From contig NZ_OX458932.1 in the NCBI RefSeq assembly GCF_949774925.1, positions 1,550,001 to 1,614,000 on the forward strand: DNA of 64,000 nt. Reading direction: 5' to 3'. The number at the start of each line of letters is the position of its first letter. The first letter of the stretch is position 1. This document shows positions 9,723 to 18,732 of the stretch, one piece after another. The notes beneath the pieces were generated by a model that did no database searches, had not been told where the DNA came from, and worked only from the letters and a program-made list of their open reading frames with translations. Source of the stretch: Candidatus Methylacidiphilum fumarolicum (GTDB lineage Bacteria; Verrucomicrobiota; Verrucomicrobiia; Methylacidiphilales; Methylacidiphilaceae). Position numbers and translations under genes: made by a program.

Positions 9723-10438
9723 AAACGAAACGGCAATCACACTGTGCTACCGTGATGGGACCTTCTTTATGCATGGCGTCATCAAAACCAAAAGTCAGAC
9801 ACCGACAGGTCATAACCGATTAGTATTGATCTCGGCTTGAACAATATCTCTACCACCCCAATGGTCTGTGCTACTCTGGCCGCAAGGCCCGACATATTTG
9901 ATGTGGCTACTGGAAATGGAGGAGTCCATCCAGACCAAAGACACGAAAGGTATTCGGCGCACCCTAAAACGGCTCGAGTGGCCGTGAATACCGCTGGATG
10001 AGGGACATCAACCACCCCATCCGTCAGCGCGTCGTCGATAGTCTCAAGTCAAGCAGCTCCTCGTCTTCGAGGCTTGAGGCACATTCGCAATTGTCTCAAG
10101 ACCAACAAAAGCAGGCGCTGCGAGCAGCACTCCTGGAGTTCGGTCATCTGTTTTTGTTCTGCCGCTTCAAGGCGGCAGAACGAGCCGTCTCCGTCGTCCA
10201 GACGGACCAGCGCAATACCAGGCGCAAGTGTCTCTGGTGCAGATGTGTCGAGAAGGACAATCGAAATGGGCACCTGTTCTGCTTTGTCTTTTGTGGCTAC
10301 TGTCAGAACACCGACAGCAATGCCGTTTTCAATTTCTCGATGGCTACTCGAACTGTCGCAATAGGCTGTTCGTTATGTAGCCTCAAAGCCTTGCACCCGA
10401 CCCTGCCGTGGCGCCAAGGACAAGCTCGCGGCTTCTAG
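9690..10438 (+). pseudogene. tnpB: Decayed TnpB (IS200/IS605-type OrfB) remnant
   Basis: Pieces of a TnpB nuclease can be read in several frames in the right order. First comes a strand segment ETAITLCYRDGTFFMHG, then the RuvC-I motif IDLGLNNI near 9818. REYRWMRDINHPI lies near 9990. The C-terminal zinc ribbon (KCLWCRC, then FCGYCQNTDSNA) with the last RuvC Asp lies near 10230-10330. The N-terminal third is missing because the element is cut off at the repeat junction, and stop codons and frameshifts interrupt the rest. It marks the left edge of the inserted island. Confidence 0.75.
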
Positions 10439-10686
10439 CCGCAAGTTTATGACAAAAAACCTTCCCCTTCATCACCTCCTCAACTGAAAAAAGCGCTTGA
10501 AGCCTTTTATAGCATCGTAGGGACATACCGAGAATAAAAGAATAGTGTTATAGTTCGAATTCGATTAAGTGGATAGCTGTATTATTAGAAATTATTGAAC
10601 AAAAGAAAAGAGAATGGCCCCCCAATGCATGCAACTTATTAATGGAAAAGCATAAATTTTTAATAATCAAACAAAGAAGCAGCATC

Positions 10687-11442
10687 CTATAGTTCATCTA
10701 ACTTTTTTAAAAGCTTCTCTTTTGATAAAACAATAATCCTTTTAGTTTCGTTCCGGATTAATTGTTCGTTGGTTAGTTTAGCAAGAATTCTTGAAAGGGT
10801 TTCAGATGTAATGCCTAACTCTGCAGCTATGATTTTCTTGGGGAGCAAAAGGGGAACAATAGCCGATGAAAGATGATCGTCATGAAAATGCTTATGGATC
10901 CATTGAATAAAACGGGTTTCAGCATCTTTCACTGAAAGACTATCTAGTTTATCAACAAGTTTGCGCAAATGATTGCTCATGGAACCAATGATGCGTAAGG
11001 CGATCTCTGGCCGGTTCCGAATCAGGTTAAGAAAATCCGTTTTAGTAATCAATAAAACTTGACTCGATATGACAGCTTTTGCATTAGCAGGATAACCATC
11101 TGAAACAAGGCAGGCTTCTGCAAAGGATTCCGGAGGATAGAAGATGTGAATTGGTTGTTCTTTCCCTTCTGATGTTAACCTATAGACCATTATTGAACCG
11201 CAGATCATAATATAAAATCCAAGAACTGGCTGTTTTTCTCTGAAAAGTATTTGGTCTTTTTCCAAGAAAACCAATTGAGTACATGGGACAAGTTTCTGAA
11301 TTTCCTCTAGAGAAAGGCTTGAAAAAATTCGACTGCGCCTCAATACCCCCTCAATAACAACAGATCTAGCTTTGGAACAGAACTGTTTCTTTTCCATCTT
11401 CATAAAAAAATAGGGAAGAGCCTCTAACACAGATTGAATCAA
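10687..11442 (-). CDS. Crp/Fnr-family transcription regulator, Dnr-like
   Basis: A 251-residue regulator with an N-terminal cyclic-nucleotide-binding fold (FYIMICGSIMVYRLTSEGKE) and a C-terminal winged helix (KKIIAAELGITSETLSRIL). The ETLSR recognition helix carries the E-x3-R pattern that reads TTGAT-type half sites. The N terminus lacks the cysteine cluster of oxygen-sensing FNR, and the sequence around HIFYPPESFAEACLV resembles Dnr/NnrR proteins, which respond to NO or low oxygen. It is divergent from the ba3-type oxidase operon, with an FNR/Dnr box between them, and is therefore its likely regulator. Confidence 0.85.
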   Translation of the reverse strand: MIQSVLEALPYFFMKMEKKQFCSKARSVVIEGVLRRSRIFSSLSLEEIQKLVPCTQLVFLEKDQILFREKQPVLGFYIMICGSIMVYRLTSEGKEQPIHIFYPPESFAEACLVSDGYPANAKAVISSQVLLITKTDFLNLIRNRPEIALRIIGSMSNHLRKLVDKLDSLSVKDAETRFIQWIHKHFHDDHLSSAIVPLLLPKKIIAAELGITSETLSRILAKLTNEQLIRNETKRIIVLSKEKLLKKLDEL

Positions 11443-11546
11443 ACGTTACGACCATAAAAAAGTTTTAATCCTAAATGTGCTTCCAGTTATCTGCTAGAAA
11501 CGTAACGAAAAAAAGTGGATATCAAAATATAAAAAATGAAGATTCT

Positions 11547-11560
11547 TTGATCTAGATCAA
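11547..11560 (+). promoter_or_regulatory. FNR/Dnr-type operator TTGAT-N4-ATCAA
   Basis: The site reads TTGATCTAGATCAA, a perfect palindrome that matches the FNR/Dnr consensus at all ten defined positions. It lies between the Crp/Fnr regulator (start at 11442) and the oxidase operon (first ATG at 11602). Its centre (11553.5) is 41.5 bp upstream of the start point predicted from the -10 hexamer at 11583, the classical class II activator position. The match is seen in the sequence; regulation is inferred. Confidence 0.85.
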
Positions 11561-11582
11561 AGAAAAATGGAAAGCTATCGAC

Positions 11583-11588
11583 TAAACT
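11583..11588 (+). promoter_or_regulatory. Probable -10 element of the ba3-type oxidase operon
   Basis: TAAACT lies where a sigma-70 -10 hexamer should be if the FNR/Dnr box is a class II activator site. It implies a start point near 11595, only 7 nt before the first ATG at 11602, so the message would be almost leaderless. No separate -35 is expected at such promoters. Confidence 0.5.
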
Positions 11589-11601
11589 ACAAGAATAGAA
11601 A

Positions 11602-11748
11602 ATGCAGCAGTTAAGAAAAACAAATGACAAAGAAGATTTCCCCCCGCCAAAAGGAACTTTTTTATTCTTGTTAGGGTATTTAGCGGCAGGAATGCTCCTT
11701 TGGTTTCTTTTTTACTGGATGCTTATTGGAGGAATGAATAATGGATAG
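11602..11748 (+). CDS. Small ba3-type cytochrome oxidase subunit IIa-like protein
   Basis: A 48-residue protein with one membrane helix. A polar start leads into PPPKGTFLFLLGYLAAG, then a hydrophobic stretch through FYWML. The PxGT-F entry to a single helix is typical of the CoxIIa subunit of ba3-type oxidases. Its last 8 bases overlap the start of the CuA subunit gene, which indicates translational coupling. There is no clear Shine-Dalgarno before the ATG, in line with the predicted near-leaderless transcript. Confidence 0.7.
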   Translation: MQQLRKTNDKEDFPPPKGTFLFLLGYLAAGMLLWFLFYWMLIGGMNNG

Positions 11749-12223
11749 ACTTGAAAGAATTTATCTTTGGATTGCGACAGTCATGTTAGGAATTTTTATG
11801 CTGGCTATCATTTACTCGACCTTGGTTTTATCAATTCAAATTCCATCAGATAAAGGACAAATTATCGTCAAACCGAGAGAATCATTAGTCCAATCCGTTT
11901 TTAAAACACCCCCTTTTGATCATCCTGGCTTATACAAAATAGGAGAAAAAGAATACGAGCTTGTCATCGTTGCTCAAGCTTGGGCATTTAATCCGACGAA
12001 TATAGAGATTCCAATAAATTCCCTTGTCAGAATAAAGGCTACCTCTTTGGACTTGCAGCATGGCTTTTATATCGCTGCTACCCCTGTCAATATCATGCTG
12101 ATTCCAGGAGAAATCTCTGTAACCAGCTACAAATTTAAAAAAGCTGGAAGCTATCGAATCATTTGTAATGAATACTGCGGAATGCTTCACCATGCGATGA
12201 CAGGAATCATTTTGGTAAAATAA
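11741..12223 (+). CDS. cbaB: ba3-type cytochrome c oxidase subunit II (CuA)
   Basis: Electron-entry subunit of a heme-copper oxidase. At 160 residues it is short, as in ba3-type enzymes: one N-terminal membrane helix (residues about 10-32) and a periplasmic cupredoxin domain. The binuclear CuA ligands are visible as a distal His in DLQHGFYI and the cluster CNEYCGMLHHAM (Cys, Glu carbonyl, Cys, His, Met). It overlaps the small subunit gene upstream and is followed after 1 bp by subunit I. Confidence 0.93.
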   Translation: MDRLERIYLWIATVMLGIFMLAIIYSTLVLSIQIPSDKGQIIVKPRESLVQSVFKTPPFDHPGLYKIGEKEYELVIVAQAWAFNPTNIEIPINSLVRIKATSLDLQHGFYIAATPVNIMLIPGEISVTSYKFKKAGSYRIICNEYCGMLHHAMTGIILVK

Positions 12224-12224
12224 A

Positions 12225-13910
12225 ATGAAAACAACGTTAATAATTAATTCTTCAGTTGTTCAAAATCCATTGTCTTTTGAGTTTTGTGAAACCGATCGAA
12301 AATTGATTCTAGGAATGATTCTTGTTGGATTTGGATCTTTAGCTCTAGGTGTATTTTTGGGGCTTCTTCAGGCTTTTAATTATGCAGGTGTGGGACTCTA
12401 TCAATTCCTTCCTGGATTAAAAAGTTATTATCATGGGCTCACCTTACATGGAGTACTCAATGGTTTTGTTTTTCCATTCGCAGCTTCAAACGGTTTTCTA
12501 TCTTTAACAACAATTCGCAGCTTAGGTTTAAGGATGCCATCCTCTCTCCTCCTTTTCAGTCTTTTGAGCCTATTTTTGGGAACTGCACTTTCAATTTACG
12601 GCATATTATTTGGAAATTCTGCAGTCCTCTACACTTTTTATGTTCCGATGAGAGCCCACTGGAGTTTTTATTTAGGGATTGCCTTTTTGGTTGTTAGTAC
12701 ATGGGCCATTTCTCTGGCACAGCTAATAACTTTAAGAAAGTGGAAAAAGAATCATCCAACGGACCGTATTCCGCTGCTTGCCTATGCTTCCATTCTTACC
12801 TATATCATGTGGGATATTTCTTCTATTGGAGCAACTGTTGAAGACCTCTTTTTTTTGCTCCCTTGGTCTTTAAACCTTCTTCCAGGATCGGATGCTACAC
12901 TCACAAGGACTTTATTTTGGTTCACTGGACATCCTATTGTCTATTTTTGGCTTTTGCCTGTGTATGTTTCCTGGTATTTCTGCCTTCCAGCACAGGTGGG
13001 AGGAAAAGTATTTAGCGACCAGATGGTTCGCAGTGTGTTTGTAGCATTTTTAATCCTTGTGCCTGTTGGTTTTCATCATCAATATTCAGATCCTGGTATT
13101 GGGTTGTTTTATAAATGGGCAGCTGCAGTTTTGACTTTTGGGATTGCTTTTCCAAGCTTAGTCACAGCTTTTTCTGTTGTTTACAGCCTAGAAATTGGTG
13201 GCTTATCTCGAGGAGGAAAAGGAATTTTTGGATGGGTAAAACGGTTACCATGGAAAGATCCTTCGGTTTGTGCTCAAATTTTGGCGGGGATAGCTTTTCT
13301 TCCGGGCGGTATGACTGGGATCATGCATGCAAGCGTCAATATGGATCTCTTGTTGCATAATACTTCTTTTCTTCCGGGCCATTTCCACCTAACAGTAGGC
13401 GCGGCTGTGGCTCTCTCATTAGTTGGTATTGCTTATTGGCTTGTGCCTTATTTATTAAGAAAAAAACTTTGGGGTTCTTCCATTGCGCGATGGCAGCCAT
13501 GGATCTACTTTGTTGGAGTTCTTGTTTTTTCATCGGGACAAATGAGCGGGGGAGTCCTTGGGATGCCCAGACGCACAGCTCTTGCACTCATCCCATATGA
13601 GCCACTTCCAGGATGGAAAATTGCAGGGATCTTAACAGCTGTAGGTGGAAGTCTTATGTTTTTGAGTTTTCTAATTTTTTTCCTTGTTATGGTTATGACT
13701 ATTTTTTTTGGTCAAAAAGAAAGAGAACCAGTAGATATTCCTCTGGGACAAGTGATACATGGGCCATCCCTAAATGGTCCTCAACTAATTTTTGATAAGA
13801 TCAGTTATTGGGTGCTGCTCTGTTTTGCTCTTATTGCTTTTCTTTATGGTCCATTTTTGATTACTCATCTCCCTCCTAAATTCATTTGTCTACCGTTCCA
13901 GGGATTTTAA
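12225..13910 (+). CDS. cbaA: ba3-type heme-copper cytochrome c oxidase subunit I
   Basis: Catalytic subunit that reduces O2 to water. It has 561 residues with about 12-13 membrane helices. The heme and copper ligands can be placed: HGLTLHGVLNGF near residues 70-80, the CuB His and cross-linked Tyr in TGHPIVYFW, the two further CuB His in GFHHQYSDPG, and the heme ligands in LPGHFHLTVG. The order and loops follow the B-type (ba3) oxidases, which have high O2 affinity, rather than aa3 or cbb3. No assembly factors or cytochrome c genes are adjacent. Confidence 0.93.
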   Translation: MKTTLIINSSVVQNPLSFEFCETDRKLILGMILVGFGSLALGVFLGLLQAFNYAGVGLYQFLPGLKSYYHGLTLHGVLNGFVFPFAASNGFLSLTTIRSLGLRMPSSLLLFSLLSLFLGTALSIYGILFGNSAVLYTFYVPMRAHWSFYLGIAFLVVSTWAISLAQLITLRKWKKNHPTDRIPLLAYASILTYIMWDISSIGATVEDLFFLLPWSLNLLPGSDATLTRTLFWFTGHPIVYFWLLPVYVSWYFCLPAQVGGKVFSDQMVRSVFVAFLILVPVGFHHQYSDPGIGLFYKWAAAVLTFGIAFPSLVTAFSVVYSLEIGGLSRGGKGIFGWVKRLPWKDPSVCAQILAGIAFLPGGMTGIMHASVNMDLLLHNTSFLPGHFHLTVGAAVALSLVGIAYWLVPYLLRKKLWGSSIARWQPWIYFVGVLVFSSGQMSGGVLGMPRRTALALIPYEPLPGWKIAGILTAVGGSLMFLSFLIFFLVMVMTIFFGQKEREPVDIPLGQVIHGPSLNGPQLIFDKISYWVLLCFALIAFLYGPFLITHLPPKFICLPFQGF

Positions 13911-14173
13911 AAAAAGCGAAAGAAAAGCCTTTTAAATTTTGTGCCGGTGGGAAGAGTAGAACTCAGACCGGTTGCCAAGACCAGATTTTTAGTCTATGCA
14001 ATACAAGAGAGACACGTCCTTTATAACCCACATACAACTCAAATAAGCTTGAGGGGTGACGCTGCGCGCATCCATCAAGCACTGGTTTGAGTAAGAACGT
14101 TCAACGGACTTCTGAGGGCTAATAATGGAGCAACTGAGAGAGAATCCGTGTCTTCGCGCGTTATTGCGAAGAT
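13911..14173. other. Short decayed stretch after the oxidase operon
   Basis: There is no credible gene here. The sequence changes from A+T-rich to visibly G+C-richer around 13940-14060, at the start of the decayed integrase region. Confidence 0.4.
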
Positions 14174-15240
14174 CGCGTGAAAAAAGTCACTGAGATTTAT
14201 CGAGTCAAGGAGTGCACAAAGAATCCAGGCAGACCGTGGATGGTGACTAAGGTCTACCACGAGGGCAGAAGGGTCAGGAGGTATTTTGCGATCAAGCAGG
14301 ATGCGTAAGCTTTAGCCCGCCTCTAAAAACTTGCCAGTAATCGGCTCGGACGTCTTATCGGGCACATCTTCCCAGGACTTGTAGACGAAACCATCTGATG
14401 CGAGAAGACCTTCGACCCTACAGGAAATCCTTGACCGATGCCGTGTGCTACTATCTTATCTACCTGGATGTCTGGCAAAAAAGCGCTCCGGTGAAGCAGA
14501 TCTTCTCCGAAGTTCTTCGGATAAGTGTTAGGACGACAGAATCGAGCGGTACGTCAAGAAACTCGGCTTCTATCTGCGCCGCTTTGCACGCCAGCTCAGC
14601 CAAAAACCGATCGTCGTGATTGAGAGACCAGTGATCGACGACTGGTTGCGATCGCTGTCCGGCTCGACGATTCATCGGAACAAATTCCAGCGAAACCTAA
14701 GCGTGGGCTTGCAGCTACATCCAGCAGAATCCGGCTACAAGGACAAGCACTGCCAGAATGCGGATCTCGCACCGGAAACTTTTTTCTCGGGGAGGGACGG
14801 CCCGGTTTCTCTGGGTATGCTGGAGATTGGTCCTGGACATCGTTCCCATGCATTTGATCGGTCTTTTGCCGGTCTGCGCGATGCAGAAATGCGGTTGGAT
14901 TGAAGAGAAGTGAAGCTGAGGCGTGGCCCCATCGTGGTGACTACGGAAAAGAGTAAAACCGTGTATCGGAGGCTCGTTCTCATCAAGGACAACCTAAACT
15001 TATTGCTCAAACCCTTTTCGAACGGATGGTTGGCCCTGTAGATGCGCCAAGCGCTAACGATAAGAGGTTGGCAGTGATGAAGGCAGCCTAGCTTCCAGAG
15101 TAATTCCTCAACGGCTAAAGACACCCCTATGCCCTTATCACTTGATCCACTTCCGAGCCGCTGTCAAGACCGCTCTTAATATGAGCTATATCAGACCAAC
15201 GCTTCTCTTCAACACCTACCGAGAGTTGATAACGCCAAAG
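14174..15240 (+). pseudogene. Decayed tyrosine-type site-specific integrase
   Basis: Integrase segments appear in the correct order but in different frames with stops. An arm-type DNA-binding piece (NPGRPWMVTKVYHEGRRVRR) lies at about 14210-14280. A core-binding start (LRPYRKSLTDAVCYYLIYL) is near 14410. A SAM-like segment (IDDWLRSL then HRNKFQRNLS) lies at about 14635-14700. The catalytic fold entry (FAGLRDAEMRLD, then EKSKTVYRRLVLI) is at 14865-14990. The C terminus (15151-15240) has KTALNMSYIRPTLLF and TYRELITPK with the likely nucleophile Tyr. The Arg-His box survives only as RHPYA. The gene is dead, but it suggests that the island once moved by site-specific integration. Confidence 0.72.
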
Positions 15241-15388
15241 GATACTGTCGTGTACAGGGATGTCACGGCATCAAAAGGCGAGGAATTGTGAATCAAGAAG
15301 CTGTACAGTCTCGGGAGATCACATAAATGTGAGCCCATTGCAGGCGCGAGGATTTGCACGAACTACCAGGAAAAGTGAGCGACGCCGT

Positions 15389-15463
15389 GCTCCTCCTGCG
15401 GCAAGCCGATTCCCGCCTGCGAAGGGAAGCGCTGCGAGTCGTGTTACTGGACGGAAGTCTAAC
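15389..15463 (+). pseudogene. Zinc-ribbon fragment of an integrase-associated small protein
   Basis: A short open piece shows CSSCGKPIPACEGKRCESCY, a double C-x2-C zinc ribbon, ending at a stop codon at 15461-15463. It lies about 150 bp after the decayed integrase in the same orientation. The upstream and downstream coding context is broken. I recall similar small zinc-ribbon proteins next to integrases, but that association should be treated as tentative. Confidence 0.4.
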
Positions 15464-16524
15464 GCAAGCATATCCAGCTTGATCTGTCAAATTTCTTGTC
15501 AATCCACATGGGATCGGTCTTTGGGAAATTCGGGGAATAGCAGTCCGCGCAAGCAAGATCTGCTTCGGTGTTTCTGTGGTAGGCATTGCGTCGGGTCAGT
15601 CCGCCCATGCCATAGCTTAACCAGGCAATGGGGTTTAAGCCCAATCCAAAAGCCCGATAGGATGACTCTGAGTGGAGGCGGATCCAAATGCTCCTGAGAT
15701 CCCTAGGTGAGGAAACCTAGGTGGGATGGACCTTAGCAGCTCACATGAGGGGCTCGCCTGGCGGGTGGAGTGGAGAAATGTTCCCTGCGCTCCGTCCGAA
15801 TGGAACTGACGTCGGCTGCCTCACTGTTGTGGACAGCCGTCGCGAAAAGAGAGATGCCGCCCGGACAGTTCTCGCTCAGTCGCTATCCTATCACTGCCCG
15901 AGCCAGAAAGCGGTGATCACGGGATTTGTACCTTACGGAAAAGCATATACAGCCAGGATCCCGAGTCGCGCCGGAACCGGAGAAAGGTGAAAAAAGCCAG
16001 AATGCGGACTTTCTGGTTTCCAAAAGGCTGCAACTGAATCACTTTGGACTCTGGGTGAGCATCCCGAGGAGAAACGGGAAGGCGGTCACCCCCTTCGGAA
16101 TCGTCCCCTGCAACAGCAGGCTCAGCCAAAAAAGTTGGAGCTGCCTCCCTCTCAGGCTTGCGTTTTTGACTAAAGCGTTAACTTGACTTCCAATAAGAAA
16201 CGTGACAACTCACCGGAGAATTGATTATTTTTTCCCAAAGACGTGATGTATGCTTTGTCAGGCACATGCGGAAAATTGGCTAGAGATCCTTTCGCGAAAA
16301 GATACAGCTTCCTAGGACGTTGGGAAGAACAATCCTGAGCCAAGAGCCATTCCACAGAAGATCAAGCTGCTAAAGAAACGCGAAAAAATGACATCTGTGA
16401 TGTCGAGAAGAGCTGCAATGTCGAGTTGGAGGATGATGGCAAGTCGAGCAACCTCGATCGGATTAATTAGGATCAGAGAGATCGAGAGAAGATCTCGGGC
16501 TGATCCTCCACCTGCCTGAGAAGC
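15464..16524. other. Decayed, non-coding part of the island
   Basis: About 1.06 kb in which every frame is interrupted and no recognisable domain appears. It is G+C-richer than the housekeeping flanks, like the pseudogenes on either side. It probably consists of remnants of former genes. I see no tRNA, operator or clear terminator in it. Confidence 0.45.
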
Positions 16525-17080
16525 TCAAAGGATCACCAAATCATGGAGAAAAGCTAAGTAAAGCCAGAGAACTAGAGCCTCACCTACAGCCGCACTCCGC
16601 ACCCTCAAAAAAGGCAACGCAAAAAGCCCAAACCGATTGAAATGCACGCTAAGGCTATGGCGACTCCGACCAGTAAGCTCAGGACGTGCATATCGACCAC
16701 CTCGAAGGTGGCAAAAAGAAGTAGAAGAAGTCCAATCAGTAGGGCTGACCCAAAGGCCAGCGAAAAGGCGAGGAACTTTGCTTGAAAAACGATAGTACAG
16801 GAGATGGGTTGGGCCAAACCCAACTCGAAAAACCATTTTTCGATAGCTAGCGTAACGACTGCTCCAAATGTTCCTATGAGCGGAACCAAGTAGGGGAAGA
16901 GCTCGGCGACTGCAGTGAACACTTTCTGGGTATCTCCAGTTGCCTAAAGCAGACCGATGCTTTCCGCCGCAAAGACCATAGTTGAGCCACAGATCCAGGG
17001 TCAGAGTATGGCATCGTGGAACTCGAGGCCAAAAGATTATTAAGCTTGTCCACGTCGACGATTCTCCAGAATTTGCACAA
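16525..17080 (-). pseudogene. Decayed ABC-2-type permease
   Basis: On the minus strand, hydrophobic segments of an ABC-2 permease can be read across at least two frames. The most telling is GLAQPISCTIVFQAKFLAFS followed by a Leu-rich helix, which corresponds to the LLAQP-x-SR-x4-GK region of NosY-like exporters. It lies immediately downstream of the ATPase relic at 17090-17378, as expected for an ATPase-permease operon. Frameshifts make it non-functional. Confidence 0.55.
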
Positions 17081-17089
17081 TGGCTCTTT

Positions 17090-17378
17090 CTAAGGTTGGA
17101 GCCTTTTCGGTTTCCCTGATTTCTCTAGGATTTCCTTCAAAAACGATGTTTCTCCATTCCAAGAGCAGCAATCGGTCTGCGAGCTTCTCAACATCGGCCA
17201 TCGAATAAGAGGCGCCAGGATGGTCTTGACTTCCTCTTGTTCCGTACGCAGAAGGTCTTTGAGCCAGATAGAAGCGATCGGGTCCACACCAGCGGTCGAT
17301 TCATCCAAAAGGAGAATGGGGCTGGAAAACATAAGAGCGAGGCTGCAAGCAACCTTGGCCCGGGTCTCCTAGGCAGCT
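17090..17378 (-). pseudogene. ABC transporter ATP-binding protein fragment
   Basis: The minus strand reads RAKVACSLALMFSSPILLLD, then ESTAGVDPIASIWLKDLL, which is the post-signature, Walker B and D-loop region of an ABC ATPase (NosF/CcmA-like). Walker A and the signature are missing because the fragment is cut at 17378 by the duplicated mutY segment. The usual LDEPT has become LDEST, and the frame is broken downstream. Together with 16525-17080 it is the relic of an exporter operon. Confidence 0.7.
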
Positions 17379-18069
17379 GCTCGGGCTGTTCAGCTTGACA
17401 AATTTCTTTTAAAGGACAAATCATACATTTTGGAGCAAGAGGTTTGCATACTGCTCGACCAAAATCCATTAGTGCCGAATTGAAAAGAGAAAAATCATTA
17501 TCCTCTGAAAGGAGATTCATAGCTATCCTGGAAAGCTCCTTCAACGCCCCTGCTTTGTTAATCGGCTGATGAATCGATAAAAGCCTAACCAATACACGGA
17601 TGCCATTAGCGTCAAGCGCCACCGTTTTTTTCCCGAAGGCAAGGCTTGCAATCGCATTGGCCGTATAGAGCCCTATACCAGGCAATTTTAAAAGCTCTGT
17701 AGGTTCCGATAGCAATATTCCCTTTTTTTCAAAGAAAACAATTGCTGCTATCTTATGGAGATTTCTTGCCCTTGCATAATATCCCAACCCTTCCCATGCC
17801 TTTAGAACCTCTCCTTCAGAAGCATTGGCAAGCTTTTCCCAATCTCCAAATCTTTCCATCCATTTTAAATAGTAAGCAATAACAGTCTTTGCTTGAGTTT
17901 GTTGCAACATAAATTCGGAAACGACGATAGCATAAGGATCTTTGGCTTGCCGCCATGGATAAGAATAAGCATTCGCTTCATACCATTCAAAAAGTCTCCT
18001 TGGAAAACTTTCTCTGAATTTTGCATCGATTCTTTCTAGCCAAAAAGCTATATTATTACCATTTTCCAT
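17379..18069 (-). pseudogene. mutY: mutY, 3'-truncated copy fused to foreign DNA
   Basis: This copy keeps the HhH-GPD glycosylase domain and the whole 4Fe-4S cysteine loop. It ends just after CQAEQPE, where the sequence enters the ABC ATPase relic out of frame; the frame continues to a stop at 17188. The 8-oxoG recognition domain is absent. One visible change from the intact copy is Leu for Pro before SEPTE. The start region, including the shared CATG with rnhC, is the same as in the left copy, so it may still be expressed as a truncated glycosylase. Confidence 0.85.
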
Positions 18070-18732
18070 GACTCCTTCTTCTTTTACATTCACTCTGAGC
18101 GATAAACAAATTGAAAAACTTAAAGCATTCTTAGATCAAAAAGGCTTTGAGTTCTCCACTATTGATCATGGGCTATTTAGAGCCAAATCAAAAGGGGTAG
18201 TGGTACAGGTCTATAAATCGGGTAAGGTGCTCGTACAGGGTAAAGAAGCCCTGGAATTTTCCCGCAACGTGATAGAACCTGAAATTCTCCAACAAGCTGC
18301 TATTGGCTATGAGTTCCTGACCCATCCCGAATATTTCGAAGCGCATGTCGGAATTGATGAATGCGGCAAAGGAGATCTGTTTGGACCTCTGGTAATTGCC
18401 GCTGTTTTTGTTGACCCACAATCCGCAAAGGACTTCACCGAAATGGGGATCAAAGACAGCAAACGGATCTCAAGCATAAGACGGTTAAACCAACTTGCCT
18501 CAGCAATAAAGAAAAAAACCAAGTACGCCCTCTTATCGCTTCCCCCTTTACGATATAATGAACTGTACGAAAAAAAATTCAAAAATCTCAATTTGCTTTT
18601 GGCTTGGGCACATGCTTGGGTTTATAAAAAACTCTCCTTGGAACTCAACGATGCCCCAAGGGTACTCTGTGATAGGTTTGCTCAACCGTGGGTCCTTCAA
18701 CAATCTTTTAAAAGGATCGGAGCGGATCAATT
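17379..18732. repeat. 1,354-bp direct repeat, right copy
   Basis: Partner of 8332-9685, in the same orientation and with two visible substitutions. Here the left border cuts the mutY coding region and the right border leads into the intact 3' part of rnhC. Recombination between the copies would delete 9,047 bp and leave one intact mutY and one intact rnhC. Confidence 0.95.

Noticed and set aside
9998-10438. A 146-residue plus-strand frame after the truncated rnhC
   Set aside because: It is one of several frames through the decayed TnpB; the TnpB motifs continue in and out of it, so it is not a gene of its own.
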